From assembly GCA_964465155.1 (NCBI GenBank), contig CAYXIH010000013.1:1-45233 (forward strand): a stretch of 45,233 nt of DNA, read 5' to 3'. How positions within the stretch are numbered: the first letter of the stretch is position 1; each line of letters begins with the position of its first letter. Shown in pieces: positions 23,988-32,534 of this stretch. Origin of the DNA: Spiro-02 sp964465155 (lineage in GTDB: Bacteria > Spirochaetota > Spirochaetia > Sphaerochaetales > Sphaerochaetaceae). The notes under the pieces were generated by a model. The model was given only the letters and a program-made list of their open reading frames with translations. It did not search any database and was not told the DNA's origin. Position numbers and translations under genes: made by a program.

Positions 23988-25661
23988 ATGCAGGAAACAC
24001 CCTTGATCATCCAAAGCGACAGGACGATGCTGCTGGATGTCCATAGTCCCTCTGCCGCTGCTTGCAGGAATGACATCGTTGCATTCTCAGAGCTTGTCAA
24101 ATCACCTGAGCATGTCCATACCTTTGCTCTGACGGCCATTTCCCTTTGGAATGCGGTCTCAGCTGGACTGACTGTACAAGAGATCGAGCAGCGGCTGAAG
24201 AAATGGAGCCGCTTCGATGTCCCTGAGAACGTATTGTTCTTCATCCGTGACATGGCCGGCCGTTTTGGCTCGATAGTCCTGCGGCTTCCAGCCGACGAAC
24301 AGGACACCGAGCACTATGAACTGTATGTTTCGATACCACGCCATGCGACTGAGATCCGCTCTCGTGTGGCACTTTCGAAGCTCCTGATGCCCAGCGGGCA
24401 CAGTACGTTCCTGCTGTCCCGGTACAACCGGGGTGAAGTGAAGCTGCAGCTGGTGAAGCTAGGGTTCCCTGTCGACGACCGGGTGCCATTGACCAAGGGG
24501 GAACCCGTTCCATTCTCACTTGTGGATGTCACGAAGAGTGGCAAGCCGTTTGTCCGGCGTGACTACCAGCGCCTTGCCGCCGATACCCTTGTCGGTGATG
24601 GTGGTGTAGGCACGGGCTATGGGACGATCGTCCTTCCCTGTGGATCGGGAAAGACCATCGTGGGAATGGAAGTCATGAGCCGCCTGCAGACCCGTACCCT
24701 GATACTGACCACCAACGTTGCTGCTGTGCACCAATGGATTGCCGAGCTATTGGACAAGACCGACTTGGACCCATCGCTGATAGGGGAATATACTGGCGAA
24801 CGCAAGCAAATCCGGCCGATAACGGTGTGCACATACCAAGTGCTCACCTGGAGAAAAGACAAGACCGAGGACTTTCCCCATATGCAAGTCCTCAAGGAGG
24901 GCAATTGGGGCCTGATAGTCTATGACGAAGTCCACACCCTTCCAGCTCCCGTGTTCAAAGTCACCGCAGAGCTGCAGGCAGTCCACCGAGTTGGTCTGAC
25001 GGCAACCCTCATCAGGGAAGACGGCCGTGAAGACGAAGTCTTCTCCTTGGTAGGCCCCAAGCGCTTTGATGTTCCTTGGAGCGAACTGGAGAGCCAGGGG
25101 TGGATTGCCCAAGCCATGTGCCATGAGATACGCATTCCCCTCCCGTTAGAGATGGAAGTCCCCTATGCCTTGGCATCCAACCGTGAGAAGTACCGCATCG
25201 CAAGCGAAAACCCCAAGAAGATGGATGTCATCCGTGAACTCGTGGACCAACATCCCGAGGACTACATCCTGATCATCGGCCAGTATATCGACCAGCTCAA
25301 GGAGGTCTCCAAGGAATTTGGGCTTCCCTTGATCACGGGAACGACATCCAATGCAAAGCGCGATGAGCTGTTCGGGGCGTTCCGCCGCGGCGAGCAACGG
25401 ATTTTGGTAGTCTCCAAGGTTGCGAACTTTGCCATCGACTTGCCGGATGCTTCCATGGCTATCCAAATATCGGGGACGTTCGGCTCACGACAGGAGGAGG
25501 CCCAACGCTTGGGCCGTATCCTCCGTCCCAAGGAGCGGACCAGCAACTTCTACACCCTGGTAAGCCGCTATACGAGTGAGGAAGACTTCTCCGCCAACCG
25601 GCAGAAATTCCTTGCCGAGCAGGGATATGCATACAGCATAGAGGTATATGATGGAACATGA
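23988..25661 (+). CDS. XPB/ERCC3-type DNA helicase
   Basis: Superfamily-2 DNA translocase, 557 residues, of the bacterial XPB group. Residues 1-180 include an N-terminal damage-recognition-like region. RDYQRLAADTL is the Q-motif position. The helicase motifs are Walker A LPCGSGKT (216-223), TTNVAAVHQW (Ia), DEVH (313-316), GLTAT (336-340), the XPB-specific RED triad directly after it (R343-E344-D345), and motif VI EAQRLGRILRP. As I recall, such helicases occur in spirochaetes, actinobacteria and a few other phyla; in eukaryotes XPB opens DNA in TFIIH repair and transcription. The bacterial role is presumed to be DNA repair but is not settled. It starts three bases after aroC and overlaps the next gene, its likely partner. 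Confidence 0.9.
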   Translation: MQETPLIIQSDRTMLLDVHSPSAAACRNDIVAFSELVKSPEHVHTFALTAISLWNAVSAGLTVQEIEQRLKKWSRFDVPENVLFFIRDMAGRFGSIVLRLPADEQDTEHYELYVSIPRHATEIRSRVALSKLLMPSGHSTFLLSRYNRGEVKLQLVKLGFPVDDRVPLTKGEPVPFSLVDVTKSGKPFVRRDYQRLAADTLVGDGGVGTGYGTIVLPCGSGKTIVGMEVMSRLQTRTLILTTNVAAVHQWIAELLDKTDLDPSLIGEYTGERKQIRPITVCTYQVLTWRKDKTEDFPHMQVLKEGNWGLIVYDEVHTLPAPVFKVTAELQAVHRVGLTATLIREDGREDEVFSLVGPKRFDVPWSELESQGWIAQAMCHEIRIPLPLEMEVPYALASNREKYRIASENPKKMDVIRELVDQHPEDYILIIGQYIDQLKEVSKEFGLPLITGTTSNAKRDELFGAFRRGEQRILVVSKVANFAIDLPDASMAIQISGTFGSRQEEAQRLGRILRPKERTSNFYTLVSRYTSEEDFSANRQKFLAEQGYAYSIEVYDGT

Positions 25662-27696
25662 CGTGCCGGACATCATGGCATGGGCTTCCATGCTGGGACA
25701 TTACAACGAGGAGAACTTCTTCTTCCTGGTACGCAACTACCTGGGGCCGGTGAGCACTCCGTTCCACAAGCCTGCGCTGATCGACCGCCTGTCGGCCTTT
25801 TTCCTCAATGACCTGCATCAAGAACGGATGCTCTCCATGTTGGATGAACTGGACATCCGGATGCTGAGCGCTGCATGGCTGCTGGATCTCCCCACGGAAG
25901 AAACCCTGACCAACTTGTTTGTCGGCGACCAACCCTATGCGCAGGTGCAGCGCAAGGTAGTCAATCTTGAAGAGCGGCTGCTGCTGATGCCCACAGACAA
26001 GGTGGGAGGATCCCCAAAGCTCGCCATCAACCCGTTGCTCAGGCAACGCCTTGCACAACAACGACTTTCCATCCGTTCATTGCTCACCTTCCGAGAACCT
26101 GCTGAAACAGACACCCCGCACCGCACCCCTACCCTGGTTGACAGCGAGACGGTCATGACGCTTTGCAACCTCATCATCCAGCATGTATATCCTACGACTC
26201 TGACAATGCAAATACGGTTCCTCGAGGGAGAACAATCAGCTGCAATATTCCCAGCCCTTGGCCTGGAACAGCGGACCACGCTCCTGCAGTCGTTGGTGCC
26301 GTTACTGCAGGGGTTGGGGATTGTATCCCCTGGCATGGATGTGGACCTGCCAGCAGCGGACATGCTGCTTGGTATGCCGCACATGCACCTGCTCGCTTGC
26401 CTCATTGCATCCGACATCTTCCTCAACATGCACATGCCAACCGTCCAGGCTGCAATGGCACTGACCATGGATGCATTGGGCGCAGCAAGCACCCTCACCC
26501 AAGCCTTCACCACCGATTCGTTTCTCCGGCTCCTCAAGATCCTCGCCATCCGCAATGGAGCACATCCCACACAAGAGCAATTGGAGGCACATCTGCGGTT
26601 TCTCCATGCATTGGGAATCTTCACAGACGATGGGCAAGGAACTACCTGGCTCACCCCTGCCGCCCGCAGCCTGCTGGATGGCGCAACACTAGAGCATCCG
26701 TCATCGGCTCTGACGATTGACAGCGACTTCACCGTGAGCTATGTCCCCGGCAGCGGGGAGCATGGCAACCTGCTGTATGTCTTTGGCCTGGTGCGGAGCA
26801 GCGATGTCGTGACTACCTATGAGATAACCCGGACCAGCTTCAGAAACGCCTTGGACACGGGCATCAGCTTCGAAGCCGTGGTTGCGTATTTGCAACAGAA
26901 CTCCGCCCATGGAGTTCCCCCCAACCTCATGACGTTGCTTGGTGAATGGTATGCATCGTATCATAGCGTCAGGATCTATGATGGAATTGTCGTCAGCTGC
27001 GACATGCGCATGTCCCGAATCGTAGACAGCCATCCACAGCTCCAGCAATATATCCTGCAGAGGATTGCAGAAGGCGTCTACCTCTTCTCTCGGGAGAACG
27101 AGCACCAATGGAGGTACCTCCTGCGCAATGCAGGAGCAGACATGTTGCCCCGGACGCTGTACGCACAGGAGTCACCCGAGCCATCCCATGCACAGGAGAT
27201 ACCCATGGGGTGCACGATCAAGGACTTTGCTATGCTGGTCGAGCACCGCGCTCCCACCATCTTCCCCAATACCGCTGCGGTTGACTATGTCGATCCACCG
27301 TTCATGGAGGAACTGCGTACCATCGCCCAGGGAGGGAGCATCAAGCATGCTGACGTGCAGGAACTTGTGGGGCGCATTGACAACAAACTGGTGGTGGATA
27401 TATCCCAGATGACCAGTGCACGGCTATATACTGGGGTGCAGACCGCCTCTGGCTTTGACTTCCGGGGCAAGGTAAACCTCTGCAAGACGGCCATTGCCAT
27501 GGGCAACATGGTCATCGAGGTGCATATCTACGACAACGACGAACAAGTCGTGGATGTCGTAAAACCAATTGAAGTGATCGACCCGACGAGCAAGGACGCA
27601 CGGCTACGGGCACTGGTGCTCCCCTCCATGGAAGAGCTGTCCATCCCAGTATCGCGGATGTTCCTCGTCAAGGTCAGGAGATTATCGTTGCTGTAG
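25651..27696 (+). CDS. helicase-associated protein with PF13625-like domain (XPB partner)
   Basis: A 681-residue protein without a helicase ATP-binding motif of its own. The segment from about 350 to 450 has the pattern of the 'Helicase_C_3 / XPB-Ssl2 N-terminal' family (PF13625): a beta start LTIDSDFTVSYVPG, then VTTYEITRTSFRNALDTGIS, EAVVAYLQQNS, GVPPNLMTLLGEWY. The N-terminal 300 residues are helical and leucine-rich. The start overlaps the helicase stop by 11 bases (ATG 25651 with GAGG six bases before it; ATG 25648 is possible). I recall the same pairing in Mycobacterium (Rv0861c/Rv0862c). A physical or functional partnership with the helicase is inferred from conserved pairing and coupling; no catalytic function is claimed. 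Confidence 0.8.
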   Translation: MEHDVPDIMAWASMLGHYNEENFFFLVRNYLGPVSTPFHKPALIDRLSAFFLNDLHQERMLSMLDELDIRMLSAAWLLDLPTEETLTNLFVGDQPYAQVQRKVVNLEERLLLMPTDKVGGSPKLAINPLLRQRLAQQRLSIRSLLTFREPAETDTPHRTPTLVDSETVMTLCNLIIQHVYPTTLTMQIRFLEGEQSAAIFPALGLEQRTTLLQSLVPLLQGLGIVSPGMDVDLPAADMLLGMPHMHLLACLIASDIFLNMHMPTVQAAMALTMDALGAASTLTQAFTTDSFLRLLKILAIRNGAHPTQEQLEAHLRFLHALGIFTDDGQGTTWLTPAARSLLDGATLEHPSSALTIDSDFTVSYVPGSGEHGNLLYVFGLVRSSDVVTTYEITRTSFRNALDTGISFEAVVAYLQQNSAHGVPPNLMTLLGEWYASYHSVRIYDGIVVSCDMRMSRIVDSHPQLQQYILQRIAEGVYLFSRENEHQWRYLLRNAGADMLPRTLYAQESPEPSHAQEIPMGCTIKDFAMLVEHRAPTIFPNTAAVDYVDPPFMEELRTIAQGGSIKHADVQELVGRIDNKLVVDISQMTSARLYTGVQTASGFDFRGKVNLCKTAIAMGNMVIEVHIYDNDEQVVDVVKPIEVIDPTSKDARLRALVLPSMEELSIPVSRMFLVKVRRLSLL

Positions 27697-27705
27697 GAGG
27701 AAAGC

Positions 27706-28212
27706 ATGCAGATGCAGGTAAAAAGGATCAGCAAGTCGATGGCTATCTTGTTTCAGGTATGCACGGTCATCTGTGCATTGGGGTTCGCTTTTGCAGTGGT
27801 TGCCCTCATCATAGCCATAAGGGACCCATCTTGGAACTTCGACACCGTGGTAGGTACATCCGGGCTTGACGCAACGTCGGTCTGCATCATGATGATGGTC
27901 AACTGTGCATTCCTCGTGGCAATCTGCGCCATTGCACGGAGTCTGTTCTCCTCAGTGAAACGCAGTGGCAACCCATTCTCTGCCCATACCATATTGCATG
28001 CCAGGATCATCGCCGTGTTGGTGGTGGTGATGTCCATCGTGTGCCCGATCGTGCAAGCGTCGCTGCGGGCACACGCAGAACTCGATGCCGCATATGGAGT
28101 TGATGCACAAGGCATCATCGTTGGAATCGTGTTGTGGTGTGTCTCAGTGTACCTGCGCTTTGGGAATACTAGAGGTCCAGTTCAATCCAGTGGGGATAGT
28201 GGTACCCGGTAA
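27706..28212 (+). CDS. four-helix membrane protein, DUF2975-like
   Basis: A 168-residue inner-membrane protein with four hydrophobic segments (about 11-39, 62-84, 102-124, 134-152). RSLFSSVKRSGNPFSAHTILHAR between helices 2 and 3 resembles the G-NPF segment of DUF2975 proteins; the match is by eye and modest. DUF2975 genes usually sit beside a tiny HTH regulator, but none is found here. AGGAGGAAAGC before ATG 27706 is a strong ribosome site. It follows the XPB partner by nine bases, so it is probably co-transcribed. Its last 44 bases overlap the convergent aroD-aroE gene. Confidence 0.65.
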   Translation: MQMQVKRISKSMAILFQVCTVICALGFAFAVVALIIAIRDPSWNFDTVVGTSGLDATSVCIMMMVNCAFLVAICAIARSLFSSVKRSGNPFSAHTILHARIIAVLVVVMSIVCPIVQASLRAHAELDAAYGVDAQGIIVGIVLWCVSVYLRFGNTRGPVQSSGDSGTR

Positions 28213-29623
28213 ATGCCTCAAACTGAAGCTTACCCTGGCCAATGAGCATGTCGATCCCATAGTGGATCGGACAGCCAGCCTCCTTGGCCCTGCGCAGGAA
28301 CAGCGTCTCCTTGGGCTTGTACACCAAGTCATAGACAATCTCATTGCCCGTGAACTTGAAGTTGGGGGCAGCATCCTCATCCTCATGGGGAACCATTCCC
28401 ACGGAGGTTGTCTGGACTACCAGGTCGACCTTGCCGCTGTAGTTTCCTATGGATTCATAGGTGTCGCATGCACTCATGGTCTCCTGTGCTATTGCCTTTG
28501 CCTTCTCGAGTGTCCGGTTTACCAGCGTCACCTTGATCCCATGGTTGTGCAGTGCCCATACCACTGCACGTGATGCACCACCGGCTCCTATGACCAACGC
28601 GGTATGGATCTTCCCTTGCTCGATATCCCGATGCAACGGGGTGAGGAAACCATAATAGTCGGTGTTGATTCCTTTCCACATGTTCTGGATCCTGACAACG
28701 GTGTTGCAAGAACCAATTTGCTTGACCTCACGGGTGATCTTGCCAAGATATGGAAGGACGTCCTGCTTGTGTGGTATGGTCACCGAGAAGCCATAGATGC
28801 GGATGCTCTCCGCCAGCTTGAAGAACGAGCGGACCGAATCCACCAGGAACGGGACGTAGATGGCGTTGAAGTTGATCGCATGGAATCCGGGGTTGTGGAT
28901 CAATGGGGATGCGGTATGCATCACGGGATTGCCAATGACACCATAGATCTTTGTGTTCGCATCCACCCGGTCGCTGCGGTAAAGCTCGCTCATCGTCCGG
29001 GCAGTCAGGTGCCCGGCTGCCGCAGGGGCAGCAGAGCTGTCGCTGCAGAACGTCATGAACGAGCCAGTGCGCTTATAGAGGATCCGTAGGGGAATCCCCA
29101 TCTCCCCCATCCCAATGACTATCTTCCGCTCTATTGAGGCAAGCTCGGTCTCGATACGGAACAATGCGATGACATCCATGAAGGTATGGGGTGTGACTGC
29201 AATCTTGGGGATATCACCCTTGGCAGCCATCTTGGTCATCCGCGAGTAGATATCGGCGGGCATCCCGTTGATGTCATGGAACGAACGGATGATCGAGATG
29301 CCACGGCTACGCAGCTCAGTCTCGAAATCGCTCTTCTTGACATCGTCTTCAATGTCGACATAGGCAAACGGGCCTTCTGCAACCTTTCGTACCAACGCCT
29401 GGCGCTGACGTTCCCCCAGCGTGCAAGCCCCGCCGTCCTCTGTCCTCCTGCAAGTGAGTACTACCGGCAGGTCGACGAGCGTGGGAAACTCCGATGCACG
29501 GGAAAGTGCATCCTCGCGCAGGAGATCGATACGGAGCTCCAGGAGTGAGATCCATTGCCTGTTGCGCGCAACCTGGGCGAGATTTTCTTCTATTGTAGCA
29601 CCTGTCAATGTCAGACACAGCAT
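28169..29623 (-). CDS. aroDE: bifunctional 3-dehydroquinate dehydratase / shikimate dehydrogenase
   Basis: A fusion of two consecutive steps of the shikimate pathway, 484 residues. Residues 1-215 are a type I dehydroquinase: ELRID (29-33), general acid/base His in SFHDI (H116), Schiff-base Lys in IPKIAVTPHT (K140). Residues 225-484 are AroE: GNPVMHTASPLIHN (231-244), catalytic Lys in SVTIPHK (K286), Asp in NTDYYGF (D322), and the NADP loop GAGGASRA (346-353) with NRT. The first Ser of the usual substrate SxS motif is Thr here, a mild change. GGAGG before ATG 29623 fixes the start. The order AroD-AroE matches fusions known in plants and some bacteria. It faces aroK-aroC but has its own promoter. 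Confidence 0.95.
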   Translation of the reverse strand: MLCLTLTGATIEENLAQVARNRQWISLLELRIDLLREDALSRASEFPTLVDLPVVLTCRRTEDGGACTLGERQRQALVRKVAEGPFAYVDIEDDVKKSDFETELRSRGISIIRSFHDINGMPADIYSRMTKMAAKGDIPKIAVTPHTFMDVIALFRIETELASIERKIVIGMGEMGIPLRILYKRTGSFMTFCSDSSAAPAAAGHLTARTMSELYRSDRVDANTKIYGVIGNPVMHTASPLIHNPGFHAINFNAIYVPFLVDSVRSFFKLAESIRIYGFSVTIPHKQDVLPYLGKITREVKQIGSCNTVVRIQNMWKGINTDYYGFLTPLHRDIEQGKIHTALVIGAGGASRAVVWALHNHGIKVTLVNRTLEKAKAIAQETMSACDTYESIGNYSGKVDLVVQTTSVGMVPHEDEDAAPNFKFTGNEIVYDLVYKPKETLFLRRAKEAGCPIHYGIDMLIGQGKLQFEAFTGYHYPHWIELDL

Positions 29624-29704
29624 GGATACGTCCTCCCAGGACAACGAGATACGGCAATCACTACATGACCCGCCTTGCAACCGGCTTGTGGCTTGTGCTA
29701 CACT

Positions 29705-29733
29705 ATCATACTTGTAAAACGAGTTGTCTGCAA
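29705..29733 (-). promoter_or_regulatory. promoter of the aroD-aroE fusion gene
   Basis: Minus-strand TTGCAG (29733-29728), 17 bases, TATGAT (29710-29705). The leader to ATG 29623 is about 75 bases. Confidence 0.6.
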
Positions 29734-29762
29734 CACCACTTATACAATTTACTGCATACTAG

Positions 29763-29771
29763 TGGTATAAT
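29763..29771 (+). promoter_or_regulatory. extended -10 promoter of the ABC-F gene
   Basis: TGGTATAAT is an extended -10 element about 26 bases before ATG 29798. The -35 region (TACAAT, 29743-29748, 17-base spacer) is poor, as is usual for extended -10 promoters. Confidence 0.5.
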
Positions 29772-29797
29772 TTTGCAATATACAAAGGATTTGAACG

Positions 29798-31765
29798 ATG
29801 GGCACCCTCCAGGTACAAAATATACGTCTTGCTTTTGGCGACCGAGATCTGCTTGATGGCGTGGGCTTCACCCTCTGCGAGAAAAGCCGCGCCGCCCTCG
29901 CAGGTGGCAACGGGACCGGCAAGTCCACACTGCTGAAGATTGTCTGCAACGAGATGGCATCGGATGACGGATCGGTAAGCATGACACGCGGGATGCGCGT
30001 CTCCTACCTCCCGCAAAGCGACATTGTGCTCGGCGATGTCACCGTGATGGAGGAAGTAGAGAAAGGTTACTATCGGTTTGACCAGATGCTGGAGCGCCAG
30101 CAGACAATCGAGGCAGCCCTCTCCCATGCAACCGACGGGGAGGATCCCCAGTCCCTGCTGGTCGAACTGCATGAGATCCAGGAGCATCTGCTGTCCAGCG
30201 GCTATTGGCAACGCCAGGCGGTAATGGAGCAGATCCTCAAGGGACTGGGATTCGTCCAATCCGACTTCCAGCGACAATGCGGCGAGTTTTCCGGAGGTTG
30301 GCAGATGCGCATCGCCCTTGCAAAGCTGCTGGTCGAGTCACCCGACATCATGCTGCTGGACGAACCGACCAACTACCTCGACATCGAGGCACGCATCTGG
30401 CTGAAGAACTACTTCAAGCTCTATAGCGGTGGCATCATGATCGTCAGCCACGACCAGTATTTCCTGGACGAGACGGTCAACGAGGTGTATGAGCTCTTCA
30501 ATGGGAAACTCACCAGGTATAGCGGAAACTACAGCTCCTATCTCTCACAGAGGGAAATGGAGATCGCAGCCCTGGAAGAGGCCTACAAGCGCCAAGCAGC
30601 CGAGATCGAGCGTACCGAGCAGTTCATAGAGCGGTTCCGCTACAAGGCGACAAAGAGCAAGCAGGTGCAGAGCAGGATCAAGCAGCTGGAGAAGATCGAG
30701 CCGGTGGCTGTCCCATCACACCTGAAGAAACTCTCGTTCTCGTTCCCCCCTGCCCCACACAGCGGCAACGACGTGATGGTGGTCGAGCACTTGTCCAAGA
30801 AGTATGGCGAGCACCATATCTTCGACGATCTCTCCTTCACGATCAACAAGGGAGAACGGCTTGCCGTCACAGGCCGAAACGGAGCAGGCAAATCAACATT
30901 GCTGAGGATGCTCGCAGGAATCGACACGGACTATACCGGGACAATCCGCGATGGAGCTGGATTGAAGATTGGTTATTTTGCACAAGAGACGGAGAAGACG
31001 CTCAATCCTTCCAACGATGTGATCGGTGAGGTGGAGAGCATCGCCACCACAGCCGATATCCCCAGGCTGCGGAACCTGCTGGGATCGTTCCTCTTCTGTG
31101 ACGACGATGTGTTCAAGCAGGTGAGCGTCCTCTCTGGTGGGGAGCGTAGCAGGCTGGCGCTGCTGAAGATACTGCTGCACCCGGCAAACCTCCTGATATT
31201 GGACGAACCTACCAACCACCTGGACATCAACGCCAAGGACATGCTGCTGCAGGCTCTGAAGGCGTACGACGGCACCATGGTGTTCGTCAGCCATGACAGC
31301 TACTTCATCGAGCGGATAGCGACGAAGATCCTCTACCTCTCCGAAGACCCACCAGAGTTCTTCCAAGGCGACTACCATTACTTCTCTTGGAAGCTTGAGC
31401 AGAAGGAGGGGGTCTCATCACTCGCAGGAAGAAGCTCCACATCCACTGCCCCTGGACAACAGCCCCAGCAGAAAGCACAGGAGCCGGTCAATTCGGCTGA
31501 GGCCCGCAAGGAGGCCAACCGCCGGCGCAACAAGGTCAAGGCAATGCAGGCCCAAGCAGATGCGCTGCTGCAGCAGAGTGAAGACACCCAGCGGCAGATC
31601 AACCAGATTGACGCCGACATGGCCCTTCCCGAGAACTACAGCATCTCGACAAAGATCACGGCGTTGGCCAAGAGGAAAGAGGAATTGCTGGCCTTGCACG
31701 ACAGCCTCAGCGAGCAGTGGTTCGACCTCTCGTCCGAGATCGAGGAGATGCAGCAAGATGGTTGA
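29798..31765 (+). CDS. ABC-F family ATPase
   Basis: Soluble protein with two ABC ATPase domains and no membrane part, 655 residues; members act on the ribosome (translation control, antibiotic protection) or on DNA structure. Domain 1: Walker A GGNGTGKST, signature SGGWQMR, Walker B MLLDEPTNYLD. A linker rich in charged residues (YKRQAAEIERTEQFIERFRY) links it to domain 2: GRNGAGKST, LSGGERSRL, LILDEPTNHLD. The C-terminus (from about 555) is a charged coiled coil (ARKEANRRRNKVKAMQAQAD), as in Uup/YdiF-type members. It is therefore closer to the housekeeping ABC-Fs than to short resistance types. AAAGGA precedes the ATG. It overlaps maf by eight bases. Confidence 0.92.
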   Translation: MGTLQVQNIRLAFGDRDLLDGVGFTLCEKSRAALAGGNGTGKSTLLKIVCNEMASDDGSVSMTRGMRVSYLPQSDIVLGDVTVMEEVEKGYYRFDQMLERQQTIEAALSHATDGEDPQSLLVELHEIQEHLLSSGYWQRQAVMEQILKGLGFVQSDFQRQCGEFSGGWQMRIALAKLLVESPDIMLLDEPTNYLDIEARIWLKNYFKLYSGGIMIVSHDQYFLDETVNEVYELFNGKLTRYSGNYSSYLSQREMEIAALEEAYKRQAAEIERTEQFIERFRYKATKSKQVQSRIKQLEKIEPVAVPSHLKKLSFSFPPAPHSGNDVMVVEHLSKKYGEHHIFDDLSFTINKGERLAVTGRNGAGKSTLLRMLAGIDTDYTGTIRDGAGLKIGYFAQETEKTLNPSNDVIGEVESIATTADIPRLRNLLGSFLFCDDDVFKQVSVLSGGERSRLALLKILLHPANLLILDEPTNHLDINAKDMLLQALKAYDGTMVFVSHDSYFIERIATKILYLSEDPPEFFQGDYHYFSWKLEQKEGVSSLAGRSSTSTAPGQQPQQKAQEPVNSAEARKEANRRRNKVKAMQAQADALLQQSEDTQRQINQIDADMALPENYSISTKITALAKRKEELLALHDSLSEQWFDLSSEIEEMQQDG

Positions 31766-32465
31766 CAGACAACGTGGACAGGCGTTGAGGAACTATCTTC
31801 CCGCTATAGTCCTTGCATCCGCCTCTCCTGCACGCAAGGTCCTCCTATCAGATTGCGGGATCGACGTGACTGTCGTCGTCACCAATACAGACGAGCGGCA
31901 GCAAGGGACGACTCCAGGTGAAATGGTGCGGGCGATCGCAGTGTCGAAGATGGAGAGCTACCTGCACCAACTCAATGCGGCATTGCCCGTTGTCACCTGC
32001 GACACGATGATCTCCTTTGGCGGAAGAATGATTGGAAAGGCAACATCAGTTGAAGAGGCCCGGATGCAATTGAGCAGCTTCTCAAACAACACCCATGAAG
32101 TTGTTACTGGTTGGGCCCTTGCGTTGCAGTCCCTCCCAGAGGGTGCTGCAGCCAGGCTCTCCAGCTATGGGACCACTCTTTGCGAAATCGCCGGCCATCT
32201 GGTGATCAGCGGATATGACACTGCCCATGTCGTGTTCAGGAACCTGAGTCCACAATGCATCCAGGACTATCTCGATTGCGGCGAATGGAAGGGGGCGGCG
32301 GGTTCATATCGTATCCAACTGGGGGGAAAGGAACTGGTAGACCACATTGAAGGTGATTGGGCTACCGTGGTGGGGTTGCCTATTTCGCAGATTTCTGCGA
32401 TTATGGAAGTACTACTGGCCTCAGGGTCAGCAGAATATCCGCCCTACGGGGTGAGAAATAGATGA
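31758..32465 (+). CDS. maf: Maf-family nucleotide pyrophosphatase
   Basis: House-cleaning enzyme that hydrolyses non-canonical or methylated nucleoside triphosphates to monophosphates; 235 residues, slightly longer than typical (about 195-200). The N-terminus has LASASPARKVLL, where most relatives have SPRR. Later, CDTMISFGGRMIGKA corresponds to the catalytic-Asp region (D usually followed by T/Q-V), then EARMQLSSFSNNTHEVVTGW and the C-terminal GAAGSYRIQ with ELVDHIEGDWATVVGLP. The start overlaps the end of the ABC-F gene by eight bases. Substrate class (dTTP/UTP or m7GTP type) is not clear from these changes. Confidence 0.9.
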   Translation: MVDRQRGQALRNYLPAIVLASASPARKVLLSDCGIDVTVVVTNTDERQQGTTPGEMVRAIAVSKMESYLHQLNAALPVVTCDTMISFGGRMIGKATSVEEARMQLSSFSNNTHEVVTGWALALQSLPEGAAARLSSYGTTLCEIAGHLVISGYDTAHVVFRNLSPQCIQDYLDCGEWKGAAGSYRIQLGGKELVDHIEGDWATVVGLPISQISAIMEVLLASGSAEYPPYGVRNR

Positions 32466-32534
32466 AGGGTGGCGATCGGAGCCTCGGCATAACGTGTGTG
32501 TCGGCTTGCAGTATATCGCCAGCAGGAGGAAATT

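Noticed and set aside
29634..29704. Possible small RNA or tRNA-like segment before aroD-aroE
   Set aside because: It has GC-rich stretches but no cloverleaf; it is better explained as the leader of the aroD-aroE transcript.
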